Assembly (NCBI GenBank): GCA_963823505.1
Contig: CAWGLY010000005.1
Location: 1,240,001 to 1,304,000, forward strand
DNA length: 64,000 nt
DNA from: DATHZQ01 sp963823505
Lineage (GTDB): Bacteria > Actinomycetota > Acidimicrobiia > Spongiisociales > UBA5794
Direction: 5' to 3'
In this document: positions 43,337-51,810 of the stretch, in pieces
Numbering within the stretch: position 1 is the first letter of the stretch
Layout: every line of letters starts with the position of its first letter
The notes under the pieces: generated by a model
Databases searched by the model: none
What the model saw: the letters and a program-made list of their open reading frames with translations, nothing else
Told to the model about the DNA's origin: nothing
Made by a program: the position numbers and the translations under genes

Positions 43337-43915
43337 GTGACGACCACGGACTCCCGAATGATTTCAGACCCGGGCGGAAGGATCGAGATCAGGGAACTCG
43401 CGGCAGACTGTATCGAGCTCATCCGAGAGATCGATCGATCAGAACACATCGACACCCAATACACCGTCAAGGACGGTCGGCTATCCAGCGAGCGTATCCA
43501 ATTCGAGGTTCCGCAGTGGGATCCCGAGGGTCACGGTGACCACAGTTCCGCACGTCGGATCGCCGAGTTTCGGCCGATCGTCGAGAACGGGGCGACTCTG
43601 CTCGGTGCATTCGTCGACGATCTCTTTGCCGGTATCGCCATCGTGGACACTTCGTTCGAAGAGAGGACCGCTTGGTTCGCCTTCCTCCACGTGAGCCGGG
43701 CGTACCGGCGCATGGGGGTTGCGTCGGCGTTGTGGACCGTCGGCGCAGAGGTCGCCGCCGCAGCCGGCGCAACATGGGTCTACGTATCGGCAACGCCGAG
43801 CGGTTCAGCCGTCGGGTTTTACACCAGCCGCGGATGCCGGCTTGCGACACCACCACATCCGAGACTCTTCGTCAAGGAACCAGACGACATTCACTTGATC
43901 TGCCCGGTTACGTGA
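43337..43915 (+). CDS. GNAT-family N-acetyltransferase
   Basis: A ~192-residue GNAT protein. The acetyl-CoA loop lies in FAFLHVSRAYRRMGVASALWTV (V-x-R-x2-R-x-G-x-A-like), followed by WVYVSATPSGSAVGFYTSRGC, the usual N-x-A-x-x-F-Y-x-x-x-G module. Substrate unknown; similar stand-alone GNATs modify drugs or protein N-termini. GTG 43337 is a likely start, with an earlier ATG at 43271 that extends into non-family sequence. It is divergent from the LuxR regulator. Confidence 0.8.
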   Translation: MTTTDSRMISDPGGRIEIRELAADCIELIREIDRSEHIDTQYTVKDGRLSSERIQFEVPQWDPEGHGDHSSARRIAEFRPIVENGATLLGAFVDDLFAGIAIVDTSFEERTAWFAFLHVSRAYRRMGVASALWTVGAEVAAAAGATWVYVSATPSGSAVGFYTSRGCRLATPPHPRLFVKEPDDIHLICPVT

Positions 43916-44194
43916 CGTTTGGACAAGGTCGCACGGGCGGCGGCGTCGACCTTTGCACCACAAGAGACGTATAGGCACGCCCGGAGGGACCCGACCTTGT
44001 CGCTAGCGCAAAGCCCATCCTTCTGATCCGAAGACGTACAAACGGGGTCCCTATGCGTCCATGGCCGTCCATACCGAAACTCCGGAGAGTGGCTCCCAAC
44101 TGGGCTCCCCGGATCCGCCGGAGCTTGCAGCCCGCGATCCAGCCTCGAGTTTGGAGACCCAGAGTTCGCACCCGGGCGCCACGGAGCGACTCCG

Positions 44195-44761
44195 GTGAGC
44201 CTGGCAGTCTCCGTTCTGCGCGCCGACGAAGATGTTCATGTCGCCCCGAACAACGTTGCGACCAAGTCCGGAGTCGGTCGCCCTGAGCTCATCGGGTTCG
44301 AGATGCGCGCCGCGCTGGCTCGGGCACGCAGCGAACAACGGATCGTCGATGCCGTAGTCGCCGCTCGCCATGCTGGCATCACGTGGGCACGCATCCGGGA
44401 ACTGCTTGGAACGTCGGCCCTGGCAGCGCAGCAGCGGTGCAGCGCCGTAGTCGAACCAGTCTGCGAAGGCGAGCTCGGCAGCACTAGGAGCTTCGAAAGC
44501 GGCGTGCCATTGAGCGTGGTTCGAAGATATGATCGCTGTGGCGCGAGATCAGGTGATCCGGCGTGGCGTGGCGTGGCGTGGTGGAGTGGTGGTGTGGTGT
44601 TTCGTGTGGGTTTGCGCCAGATCATCCAGACGCCAGCGGGGATCGCGATCAGAGCCACTCCGAGTGAACTCCAGAAGAGCACCAAACCGGAGTTCGGGTC
44701 TGTGGCTACTCCGCAATCGTCGGGTCGACGATCAGGGTTCCGTCGACGATCAATCCGATGA
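44195..44761 (+). CDS. Small HTH-like ORF, C-terminus doubtful
   Basis: Residues 30-95 (ELIGFEMRAALARARSEQRI, then AGITWARIRELLGTSALAAQ) resemble a small helix-turn-helix protein. From about residue 100 the sequence becomes low-complexity (positions 44565-44605 are GTGG-rich repeats) and overlaps the lipoprotein gene on the other strand by 56 bp, so the real reading frame is probably shorter or frame-shifted. Possibly a decaying gene. A TM-like stretch (ALIAIPAGVWMIWRK) can be read on the minus strand at about 44610-44680 but I could not support it as a gene. Confidence 0.35.
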   Translation: MSLAVSVLRADEDVHVAPNNVATKSGVGRPELIGFEMRAALARARSEQRIVDAVVAARHAGITWARIRELLGTSALAAQQRCSAVVEPVCEGELGSTRSFESGVPLSVVRRYDRCGARSGDPAWRGVAWWSGGVVFRVGLRQIIQTPAGIAIRATPSELQKSTKPEFGSVATPQSSGRRSGFRRRSIR

Positions 44762-45206
44762 AGGACACGACGTCGTCGGTCCACGTGACGCCCTGCGCCT
44801 CCTGCACCGGAACGCCGAGGAATTCCTCGTAGTTGGTGATGGGGAGCGCCTCACCACCGCACTGCGGCGGGTAGGACTCGGCGAGCACATCGCACAAGCG
44901 GGCACCGCCGGCATCGATCACCAAGAATCCCTTGACCGCAGCCGCTCCGGTGACGTCACCCGAAAGTGCGTCGGAAACGCTCATCGAGAACTCTGGCGAC
45001 CAGGGAATGCCCGGAGTCACGGGTTCGTTCGCTGCCCCGGCAGGGCCATCGTTGATGGGGGGCAAGTCGGCCGTTTCGTCTGTGGCCACATCCGGGGCAA
45101 GGGGCGCTCCTTCAGGCTGGTCGTCACCAACGCCGCAGCCGGCGGCAATGACGGCGAGCGCGGCGAGCACCACGGCGAGCCTCCGAAGATCCAATGGCTT
45201 CTTCAT
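44706..45206 (-). CDS. Hypothetical lipoprotein
   Basis: A 166-residue protein with a clear lipoprotein signal (MKKPLDLRRL, hydrophobic core, AAGC at residue ~23), a Pro/Asp/Ala linker, then an ~85-residue outer domain containing two cysteines (LCDVLAESYPPQCGG) and ending IVDGTLIVDPTIAE. No family recognised. ATG 45206 is used because the signal peptide begins there. It stands alone between the HTH-like ORF and the PPOX pseudogene. Confidence 0.7.
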   Translation of the reverse strand: MKKPLDLRRLAVVLAALAVIAAGCGVGDDQPEGAPLAPDVATDETADLPPINDGPAGAANEPVTPGIPWSPEFSMSVSDALSGDVTGAAAVKGFLVIDAGGARLCDVLAESYPPQCGGEALPITNYEEFLGVPVQEAQGVTWTDDVVSFIGLIVDGTLIVDPTIAE

Positions 45207-45328
45207 TCTCGACCTCCTCAGCTCATCGATCTTGCTCGGCTTCGTGGTCGATCCCGACTCTCCCCTACGACGCGCCCAGCTCGCCAACAGGTTCCCGGAT
45301 CACTTGGATCTGGCAGGTGACAGACCGC

Positions 45329-45749
45329 TCATAGCCGGCAGATAGAGCGCATCGCGCGAAGCACCTTCGTCACGAAGAGTGTTCGGCGTAGCGGTCGGCT
45401 GGGTCATACGTCGCAGCCTCGGCGACCTCTGCTCGGATGTCGGGATCGACGATGAGGGTGCCGAGGCCCCGCCATTAGAACTCTCCGCCCGTGCCGTTGT
45501 TGTCGGGCACGCCGTTGTGTAGGGCGAACCAGTTCCGGTGACGCAGAGCGGTGCCGGGGAGGCGGATTCCATGAACACGTGCAGCCCGACCAGGGAGACG
45601 ATCGGGGTCACCGGGTGCACGCGTGGGGAGCCGTCGTGCCGAATCGTGGTCAGATAGCAGGGCGCCGTGGCGAACCGGGCAGCGCCGAATCGTGCCAGCT
45701 CTGGTGCCTTGCTGGCCAGGTCGCTCCAAGTGATCAACTCGGTCGGCAT
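45329..45749 (-). pseudogene. Degraded PPOX (pyridoxamine-phosphate-oxidase fold) gene
   Basis: Starts cleanly (MPTELITWSDLASKAPELAR ... YLTTIRHDGSPRVHPVTPIV), a flavin-binding PPOX-fold protein of about 140 residues. After HVFME the homologous sequence jumps frame to WFALHNGVPDNNGTGGEF, hits TAA at 45475-45477, continues as GLGTLIVDPDIRAEVAEAAT and changes frame again near 45385 to TLFVTKVLRAMRS before a stop at 45329. At least two frameshifts and one stop mean it is dead. Confidence 0.8.
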
Positions 45750-45811
45750 AGCTGAGCTTCCCTCGCCATCCCGCCGGCCCCGAGCGCACTCTTTGGGTGT
45801 GGGTATTGGGT

Positions 45812-46048
45812 TCAGTCTTCTGGCTGTTCGGCGAAGGCCCGTTTGGTGGCGCGGTACCAGCCCATCCCGGAGATGGGGCGGCGCCAGCGGCTCCTCATTT
45901 CGTTGTGGGCCGCGTTGTGGCTGGCGTCGCCGGCGGCGACGGCTTCTTTGAGGTGTCGGTCCTGGGCTTTGATGATCTCGTCGGCTGTCTCCCCCTGGAG
46001 CTGCTGGTCGCATGGCCCGCCGAGCTGTCGACATGTCATCGTCTTCAT
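45812..46048 (-). CDS. DUF1059 family small protein
   Basis: A 78-residue protein starting MKTMTCRQLGGPCDQQLQGE, the DUF1059 signature with two conserved cysteines, then a short helical C-terminus. These are small, probably soluble proteins of unknown function. The ATG overlaps the stop of the DUF1801 gene (ATGA), so the two form an operon. Confidence 0.8.
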   Translation of the reverse strand: MKTMTCRQLGGPCDQQLQGETADEIIKAQDRHLKEAVAAGDASHNAAHNEMRSRWRRPISGMGWYRATKRAFAEQPED

Positions 46049-46461
46049 CGACCGGCTCCGTTCAGGTCGGCTGCGGCACGGACCAGGCTCTGCAGGGCGT
46101 CTTCGTCGATGCCAGCGCCCTGATGGAAGTCGATGGCGCGTCGTGTCTTGCCTTCGAGGCTGGAGTTGAACAGTCCGGCAGGGTCGGCCAGGGACGCTCC
46201 TCGGGCGAAGGTGAGTTTCACCTTGTCTTTGTACGCCTCACCGGTACAGATGATGCCATTCGACTCCCACACCGGAACCCCCAGCGGATTCGCAGCCTTG
46301 CGCCACTTCACCTCCTCTGTCACCTCCGGCACCGCTACCCGGATCAACGCCCGCAGCCGACGCAGCAACTCACCCCGCCAGTCATCCAGCCCTGCGATCT
46401 GCGCATCGATGAGCTCGGCCGCTGGAACCGCCTGGTCGAACTGAATGTCCGCCATCGTCAT
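46045..46461 (-). CDS. DUF1801 (YdhG-like) protein
   Basis: A 138-residue DUF1801-family protein: LLRRLRALIRVAVPEVTEEVKWRKAAN, GIICTGEAYKDKVKLTF and the C-terminal LKSLVRAA-like helix are typical. ATG 46461 is preceded by GGAAGGACGC, giving a better SD than the nearby ATG 46455. Function unknown; these often neighbour VOC and AraC genes, as here. It overlaps the DUF1059 gene by four bases. Confidence 0.85.
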   Translation of the reverse strand: MTMADIQFDQAVPAAELIDAQIAGLDDWRGELLRRLRALIRVAVPEVTEEVKWRKAANPLGVPVWESNGIICTGEAYKDKVKLTFARGASLADPAGLFNSSLEGKTRRAIDFHQGAGIDEDALQSLVRAAADLNGAGR

Positions 46462-46486
46462 GCGTCCTTCCACTCGTCGCCGCCCG

Positions 46487-46885
46487 TCATGCCTGCTCGA
46501 TGCGGACCAGGTTGCCGGAAGGATCCCGGAAGGCACAGTCGCGCACCCCCCAGAACTGATCGGTCGGTTCCTCCAACACTTCGGCGCCGGACGCGACCAA
46601 CCGGTCGAAGGTGGCCTCGAGATCATCGGTACGGAAGATCGCCGCCTGCATCGAACCCTGCATCACCAACGTCAACAGGGCATCACCCTCGCTCTGTGAC
46701 CGGCCGCCATGTGGCTGCGACAATACGATCTCAACGTCCTGACCCTCGGGGCCCAGCGTGACCCACCGGAACCCGTCGTTCTCCACATCCTGGTGAACCT
46801 GGAGACCCAGCGCGTCACGATAGAAACCGAGCGCCGCTCCGGGGTCGTGGACAGTGATGAACATCTTCGACACGGTGACAGCCAC
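46487..46885 (-). CDS. VOC/glyoxalase-family protein
   Basis: A 132-residue VOC protein (MFITVHDPGAALGFYRDALG; AFRDPSGNLVRIEQA). GTG 46885, with GGAG seven bases upstream, is chosen over the longer frame to 46966, whose first 27 residues are not family-like. It is on the same strand as, and probably co-transcribed with, the DUF1801/DUF1059 genes (26-bp gap). Confidence 0.85.
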   Translation of the reverse strand: MAVTVSKMFITVHDPGAALGFYRDALGLQVHQDVENDGFRWVTLGPEGQDVEIVLSQPHGGRSQSEGDALLTLVMQGSMQAAIFRTDDLEATFDRLVASGAEVLEEPTDQFWGVRDCAFRDPSGNLVRIEQA

Positions 46886-47006
46886 AGCTTGCTCCAACCT
46901 TCGGGACGACTTGCCTTCGCAACGGTAGGACTCGCAGCCGACAGCGTCTTCTCCGATCCTGCTCAATCACATGACGGCGCACCCGGTACGGCAGCCGACG
47001 CGCTTC

Positions 47007-47441
47007 TCAAACCTGGGCGAGCGTCCGGCGGGGCCTCGTCCTGACCTTGGCGACACACGGCGGTACCACCTCGAAGCCACTGTGATCACGACTCCGATAC
47101 TGTGACGGCGTCTCCCCCACGATCTCGGAAAACCGGGAACTGAACGAACCCAACGACACGCAACCCACGGCGAAACAGGCATCCGTGACCGACACCCCCC
47201 TACGCAGCAACGCCTTCGCGCGCTCCACCCGCCGGGTCATCAGATACGAATACGGTGTCTCGCCGTAAGTCGCACGGAACGTACGCGAGAAATGGGCCGT
47301 CGACATGAACGCCTCACGCGCCATCGCCGGGACATCGAGACGCTGCGCGTAGTAGCGGTCCATGAAGTCCCGCGCCCGGCGCATCTGCACAAGAACCGCG
47401 ATTTCCTCCGGCGACACTCCCCAACAATAGAGCGAGCCCAC
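47007..47441 (-). CDS. AraC-family transcriptional regulator (HTH-only)
   Basis: A 144-residue protein that is essentially one AraC DNA-binding domain: DVPAMAREAFMSTAHFSRTF is the first HTH and SVTDACFAVGCVSLGSFSSRF the second, ending in GETPSQYRSR. It lacks a sensory domain. GTG 47441 is the start. It is upstream of the VOC-DUF1801-DUF1059 cluster on the same strand and may regulate it. The start lies just 98 bp from an integrase remnant. Confidence 0.88.
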   Translation of the reverse strand: MGSLYCWGVSPEEIAVLVQMRRARDFMDRYYAQRLDVPAMAREAFMSTAHFSRTFRATYGETPYSYLMTRRVERAKALLRRGVSVTDACFAVGCVSLGSFSSRFSEIVGETPSQYRSRDHSGFEVVPPCVAKVRTRPRRTLAQV

Positions 47442-47538
47442 GGGGCATTGCGTCGACGTGGTACGCCGGCACGCGACGAACGGGCCACCGAGCGACGACG
47501 GCGCGGCCAGCCCGCACGAAGGAGGCCGGTCTGCTGCA

Positions 47539-47649
47539 CTGATGGACGGCCTCGACGACCAGATCGCGCTCCACTTCGAGGCTCGAGCTCAATCTGCCGA
47601 ACCCCCAGCGCGAGCCGAGCAGATAGCGGACCCTCCCGGCGGGCCATGA
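47539..47649 (+). pseudogene. Truncated 3' end of a tRNA-linked integrase
   Basis: The reading frame at 47539-47649 gives LMDGLDDQIALHFEARAQSA..., which closely matches the last residues of the integrase at 53942-55090 (LMDGLDDEIAAHLDTRAA). The catalytic domain is gone. It stops 24 bp before the left 62-bp repeat, exactly where an integrase would lie relative to its att site (the intact copy stops 6 bp before the right repeat). It is a remnant of an earlier element at this tRNA. Confidence 0.8.
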
Positions 47650-47673
47650 ACGCGCAGAAACTCCCCCTGGGCA

Positions 47674-47735
47674 GGGGTTTCGTACGCGTAGCCCCGACCG
47701 GATTCGAACCGGCGTTACCGCCTTGAGAGGGCGGC
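47674..47735 (+). repeat. attL: 62-bp direct repeat with tRNA-Glu 3' half
   Basis: Identical over 62 bp to 55097-55158. It contains the T-arm, variable loop and anticodon arm of tRNA-Glu(CTC) but not its 5' half, so it is a partial tRNA copy created by site-specific integration. A tRNA finder would call it a pseudo-tRNA. Confidence 0.9.
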
Positions 47736-47971
47736 CCAGGGAGTTTCGTGGCGATTCTCGGGAGCCTCGTTGCCGCAACAGATTCGGTCGATTCGGCCCG
47801 TATTCATTGAGGATTCTGGGCATCGGTCAATGGTCGCCGCCTTTCATCGTCTTTGGTCGCTTTCCATCCTTTCGCGCCCCCAGCGCGCCCCGAAACCAGC
47901 ATCTGGGCCCGCGTCGCTTCACGGGTGGGAACCCTCTATGCATGGTGGCGACATATGACTACGCTGTAGCT

Positions 47972-48394
47972 ATGACCGTTGTCTCCATTCGATTCTCAGA
48001 CGAGCCGCTCCACCAGCGACTCAAGGCCAGCGCCCACCAACACGACGTCGGGGTATCCACCCTGGCGCAGCGTCTCATCGATGAAGGCCTCCGCATGGAA
48101 GCTCACCCCATGGTGGTGTTTCGAGACGGCCCCTCGGGAAGGCGGCCAGTCCTCGTCGGCGGACCCGAGGTCGCTGACGTAGTCGGAGCAATCGTCAGCG
48201 GTGACGTTCCTGTGGCCGAGCGTCGCTCACGTGCCGCAGACCTCCTCGGCGTGCCCGTGTCGCTTGTTGACGCTGCGGTGGCCTACTACGCCGACTACAC
48301 CGATGAGATCGATGGGCTGCTTGTTGAGCGTGCCCGTCTCGCCGACGAGGCCGAAGCGTCGTGGCGTCGTCAGCGTGAGCTGCTGGAGCGGTGA
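47972..48394 (+). CDS. Ribbon-helix-helix-type antitoxin
   Basis: A 140-residue protein with an N-terminal RHH-like segment (TVVSIRFSDEPLHQRLKASA ... GVSTLAQRLIDEGLR), a middle GPEVADVVGAIVSGDVP region, and a coiled C-terminal tail (DGLLVERARLADEAEASWRR) likely to bind the toxin. Its TGA overlaps the downstream GTG by four bases, as usual for antitoxin-toxin operons. It is the first gene inside the left att repeat. Confidence 0.75.
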   Translation: MTVVSIRFSDEPLHQRLKASAHQHDVGVSTLAQRLIDEGLRMEAHPMVVFRDGPSGRRPVLVGGPEVADVVGAIVSGDVPVAERRSRAADLLGVPVSLVDAAVAYYADYTDEIDGLLVERARLADEAEASWRRQRELLER

Positions 48395-48747
48395 AGCTCC
48401 TCTTCGACGAGATGCACGCTCCACGTGTTGCTGTCAAGCTCACGGGCGAAGCGTTCGATGTCGTTGCGGTCGCTACCCAGCCCGACTTGCGTGGAATGGC
48501 TGACGAAGAACTCCTTGCCCACGCTGCCACCGAGGAACGAGCGCTTGTCACCGAGAACGTGGCCGACTTCATGCCACTCGCCACCAGATGGGCCGGCGAA
48601 CACAAGACACATTCGGGTCTGATCTTCACCAACCCGAAGCGATTCAACCGCTCGACAGTCGCCTACCCGGGGAACCTCATCGCCTCGCTGCGCGAGTTCC
48701 TCACCGATCCGCCAATCACCGGGGAGTCATGGATCTGGTGGTTGTGA
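48391..48747 (+). CDS. DUF5615 PIN-like toxin
   Basis: A 118-residue protein of the DUF5615 PIN-like family: MKLLFDEMHAPRVAVKL with the first conserved Asp, VATQPDLRGMADEELL, then ALVTENVADF with the acidic pair typical of Mut7-C/PIN-type nucleases. These are putative RNases that act as toxins when freed from the antitoxin. Start is GTG 48391, overlapping the antitoxin stop. Such modules stabilise mobile elements; here it may enforce retention of the island. Confidence 0.8.
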   Translation: MKLLFDEMHAPRVAVKLTGEAFDVVAVATQPDLRGMADEELLAHAATEERALVTENVADFMPLATRWAGEHKTHSGLIFTNPKRFNRSTVAYPGNLIASLREFLTDPPITGESWIWWL

Positions 48748-49201
48748 ACCACCACCGAGCCCGCGACCACGGGACATGTGGATAGTCAGCAAGCAGTCCG
48801 CAGGCGCCCACCGCGTCAGAACCACCGAAGGGGCCACCGTGGCGAGCGCGGAGGTGCCGTTCTGCTCGGGATGGCGAGTGGGGTGTTATCGACCGGGATC
48901 AGTTGTTCTGCGCTAGCTATCGACTACTTCGACCTCGGATTCGATGTTGAAGAATGCGATCTCTCCGGTCTGACCGGTACACCGGTCTGCGGCGGCAGCG
49001 ACAGCTGGGCCAGCCATCTCCTCAACCGGCGATCCAGTCCAGCATCGGCCCAAGTTGCTCCGCACTGTGACAGGGGCATCGTAAGGAATCGCTCGCGGAG
49101 GTGCCGTTCCAACGCACTGTCCGAAACGTGCGATTGGACGCATAATTGGTGATAACTGGCCTCTGCCTGCGGTTGGCGGCGGCTCGAGCCGCCATCCATG
49201 G
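48748..49201. other. No gene recognised; 15-bp direct repeat
   Basis: About 450 bp between the toxin and the monooxygenase ends. GCGGAGGTGCCGTTC occurs at 48848-48862 and again at 49095-49109. A minus-strand frame near 48920-49090 reads somewhat protein-like (DRCTGQTGEIAFFNIESEVE) but has no start or domain; it could be a gene fragment. Confidence 0.5.
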
Positions 49202-50455
49202 CTATTCGGTCCGAGCCGCGATGGTCTCCGCAATGAATCGGGCGTCTTCGTTGATGCCGTGGATGATCCCCGATTTGCGAGAGTGCAGCCAGGGAAACCC
49301 GAGGTAGTAGATCCCGGGAACGGGGGAGACTCCTCTCTTGTGAACGGGCCGTCCATTGTCGTCCGTAACAGGAGCGTGGATCCAGTCGAAGTCGGCGGTG
49401 AATCCGGTGCACCAGATGACCGATCCGACCCCGGCTCGCGTGAGGTCCAGTTCGGTAATCCCCGACTCGGCGACTTCTGGGCCGGCGGGCTCGTCGTTGG
49501 CGTCATCCTCGATCGGCTCAGCGCTGACGCCGCTGGAAGAGATCCAATCCTCGATCATTCTGGTGAACTCCGCCGACCGCTCGTCGGCGAATGCGATGTG
49601 CTCCGCCAGGGATCCGTCCGTCTTCAGCACACCATCCTCCACGTCGCTGAGACGGCCCATCAGATGTACTCCGTCACGGGCCATCGACTGCAGGCTGAGG
49701 GTGCTCCCGAACCGTCCCACCCCGGACACCTGCGGCTGGGCGGCGAACTCCATCGCCGGATCCGGGAGCTCGTCGACCGCAACATCCCAGAACCCCATGT
49801 CTTCCCCCCACTCCACAATGTCACGTTGCCGATACCTCCGACGGAGACGCCCCACCTTGCTGGTACAGAGATAGACACCTCGGCCGGCGTGGATCAGGTC
49901 CACCGATATCTGACATCCCGACTGTCCAGAGCCGATGACCACGACCGCTCCCGGCGGCAGGTTCTCCGGTGAGCGATAGTCGGAGGCGTGGAGCTGGAGA
50001 AACGAATCGGGGAACCGGTCTCGAATCCTCGGGATCTTGGGCGCCTGCATCATCCCGGATGCGACGACGATGTTGGTTGCGGTCACGGTATCGATTGCGC
50101 CGGCAGGGTCTTCGTAGGTGACCCGAAAACCCTCGCCGTTGGCATCGACCCCGGTCACCGTGACCCCCTCCGTGACCGGAAGCTCGAACTTGCCGGCATA
50201 GTGCTCGAAGTACTCGATGAGTTCGTCGCGGTGATAGAAGCCGTCGGGTTCGTCGCCTTGGTACGGGTCGCCGGGCAGGCCATTCGCCCAGTTCGGCGTG
50301 TTGACGGCAAACGAGTCCCAGCGCTGACTGCGCCAGGTCTCACCGACTCGGCCGCGCTCGAGGATGACGAACTCCCTGGCGGCTGCTCGGAGGTAATAGC
50401 CGATACTCAGACCGGCCTGTCCGCCGCCGATGACGACAACGTCGAAATCATTCAA
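49202..50455 (-). CDS. FAD-dependent monooxygenase (flavin-containing, YUCCA/Baeyer-Villiger-like)
   Basis: A 417-residue two-dinucleotide-binding-domain flavoprotein. FAD site GGGQAGLSIGYYL at the N-terminus, NADPH site VIGSGQSGCQISVDL near residue 165, and a conserved WCTGFTADFDWI near 355. SQRWDSFAVNTPNW resembles the FMO/'putative flavoprotein CzcO' branch. TTG 50455 is chosen because GGAGG lies about nine bases upstream; no in-frame ATG/GTG there has SD support. Cargo of the integrative element; substrate unknown. Confidence 0.85.
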   Translation of the reverse strand: MNDFDVVVIGGGQAGLSIGYYLRAAAREFVILERGRVGETWRSQRWDSFAVNTPNWANGLPGDPYQGDEPDGFYHRDELIEYFEHYAGKFELPVTEGVTVTGVDANGEGFRVTYEDPAGAIDTVTATNIVVASGMMQAPKIPRIRDRFPDSFLQLHASDYRSPENLPPGAVVVIGSGQSGCQISVDLIHAGRGVYLCTSKVGRLRRRYRQRDIVEWGEDMGFWDVAVDELPDPAMEFAAQPQVSGVGRFGSTLSLQSMARDGVHLMGRLSDVEDGVLKTDGSLAEHIAFADERSAEFTRMIEDWISSSGVSAEPIEDDANDEPAGPEVAESGITELDLTRAGVGSVIWCTGFTADFDWIHAPVTDDNGRPVHKRGVSPVPGIYYLGFPWLHSRKSGIIHGINEDARFIAETIAARTE

Positions 50456-50609
50456 AAGGGATTGCCTCCTCGGCACCTCAACGACGCGTTTGACGGTAGC
50501 GCTCCCGGCCGGCGAAGGCGTGCGCAGGCAGGTCCACACATCCGCACAGATCGCTCACCACGTGGAGCGATACCGCGCACATAGTTCCGATCCGAACCGG
50601 CAGTTCTGA

Positions 50610-50643
50610 GTGGGGAGCCGCCTCTGGCGAGACGGCTCCCCAC
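50610..50643 (-). terminator. Hairpin terminator of the XerC/D-like gene
   Basis: GTGGGGAGCCG (50610-50620) and CGGCTCCCCAC (50633-50643) form a perfect 11-bp stem with a 12-base loop, 8 bp beyond the recombinase stop (minus strand) and upstream of the monooxygenase start. No T-run. Confidence 0.75.
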
Positions 50644-50650
50644 GTTGGGT

Positions 50651-51574
50651 TCAGCGGCTGGCTCCAGCGACGAACGTGGCGACGATGTAGGTAGCGTGCC
50701 GGTCCAGGGACCGCCTCGCCCGGTCGTAGCGCATCGTGGTTCTGGGATCAGCATGCGACGCAGCCTCTTGGACGTCACGCAGGGCAACACCTGCGTCGAG
50801 GGCGGCGGTGATGAACGAGTGCCGCAGCGAATGTGGTGAGATCTTCTTGTCGATCCCGCCTCGCCTCGCCAGCCGTTTCACGATCCGTGTTGCCGCGTGC
50901 CGGTCCAGGCGTCTGGTGCTGTCATGGTTCAGGAAGATCGGTCCCTCCTCGCGTTCGCCGATACACAGGTCGATGGCCCGGGCGGTGCGCGGTGCCAGGG
51001 GGATGGTGACGATCTTGCCTCCCTTGCGGGTGATCGTGAGCGTCCGGTGCCCTCGCTCTAGTCCGAGGTGTTCGATGTCGGCGTTGAGGGCTTCGCTGAT
51101 CCTGAGCCCGTTCAACGCCAGCAAGCACGCCAATCCATGGTCTCTTCCGCCGGCGAGTCCGGCCTGGACCAAGAACATGCCAAGTTCGTTGCGGTCCAGC
51201 CCGGTGGCGTTCGACTCGTAGTTCAGTTTCGGGCGGCGTAGGTGCACCGCCGGCGACACCGCAATGGTCTGTTCTTCGACGCAGTACCGATAGAACCCGG
51301 CAATCGTCGACAATCGCCGTGCCACCGTCGCCCGCGACTTGCCATCCTGTTCGAGACTGCGGGCAAACAACTCGATGTGAGCCCGCCGCGCCTCGAACAC
51401 CCGCAGCTCGTGGCTAGTACACCATCCGAGCCACTGCCGAAGATCCAGGCTGTAGGCGTCACGGGTGGCGTCGCCGTACCCGGCCAGGAACCCGGCGATA
51501 GCTTGACGCACCGCGAACGAATCGAAGTCCGACGCCACCACTGCTGGCATCAAGACTGTATGTGTTGTTGTCAT
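50651..51574 (-). CDS. Tyrosine recombinase, XerC/XerD-like (catalytically complete)
   Basis: A 307-residue recombinase with an N-terminal SAM-like core-binding domain (~15-110) and a catalytic domain that keeps every active-site residue: R158 (NGLRISE), K184/K187 (TRKGGK), H248 and R251 (SPHSLRHSF), H274 (ASHADPRTT) and the nucleophile Y283 (TTMRYDRA). This contrasts with the tRNA-adjacent integrase of the same element. It could act on its own sites or resolve dimers. ATG 51574 is supported by GATGGGAGAACCAG upstream; a longer frame to 51664 is not family-like. Confidence 0.9.
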   Translation of the reverse strand: MTTTHTVLMPAVVASDFDSFAVRQAIAGFLAGYGDATRDAYSLDLRQWLGWCTSHELRVFEARRAHIELFARSLEQDGKSRATVARRLSTIAGFYRYCVEEQTIAVSPAVHLRRPKLNYESNATGLDRNELGMFLVQAGLAGGRDHGLACLLALNGLRISEALNADIEHLGLERGHRTLTITRKGGKIVTIPLAPRTARAIDLCIGEREEGPIFLNHDSTRRLDRHAATRIVKRLARRGGIDKKISPHSLRHSFITAALDAGVALRDVQEAASHADPRTTMRYDRARRSLDRHATYIVATFVAGASR

Positions 51575-51810
51575 CTGGTTCTCCCATCCGGCGGGAAGAA
51601 CCGATCTGCACGAACACCACAGCTCACCACGAAGCGTGGCGAGAAGCCAACCGGCAGGCCTCACGAGGTAGCGCTGGGGGTGCCGATCCAGCGCACTGCG
51701 TCAGATGTGCGTTCGTGCGCCGTATTTGGTGATCGGCGTGGCCGGAGCACTCGTCGCAAGACACGCGATTCAGCACCAGTGGCGTCACCGGCGTCCCCCC
51801 AAGGCGTCTC

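Noticed and set aside
44236..44784. Minus-strand ORF with a TM-like stretch below the lipoprotein
   Set aside because: One hydrophobic segment in an otherwise low-complexity, GTGG-repeat region, with no credible start; kept only as a remark.
47240..47647. Minus-strand 135-residue ORF near the AraC gene
   Set aside because: Arg-rich shadow of AraC and the integrase remnant; no independent support.
47674..47735. Left copy read as a real tRNA gene
   Set aside because: Only the T-arm and anticodon arm are present; the acceptor and D-arm are missing, so it cannot fold as a tRNA.
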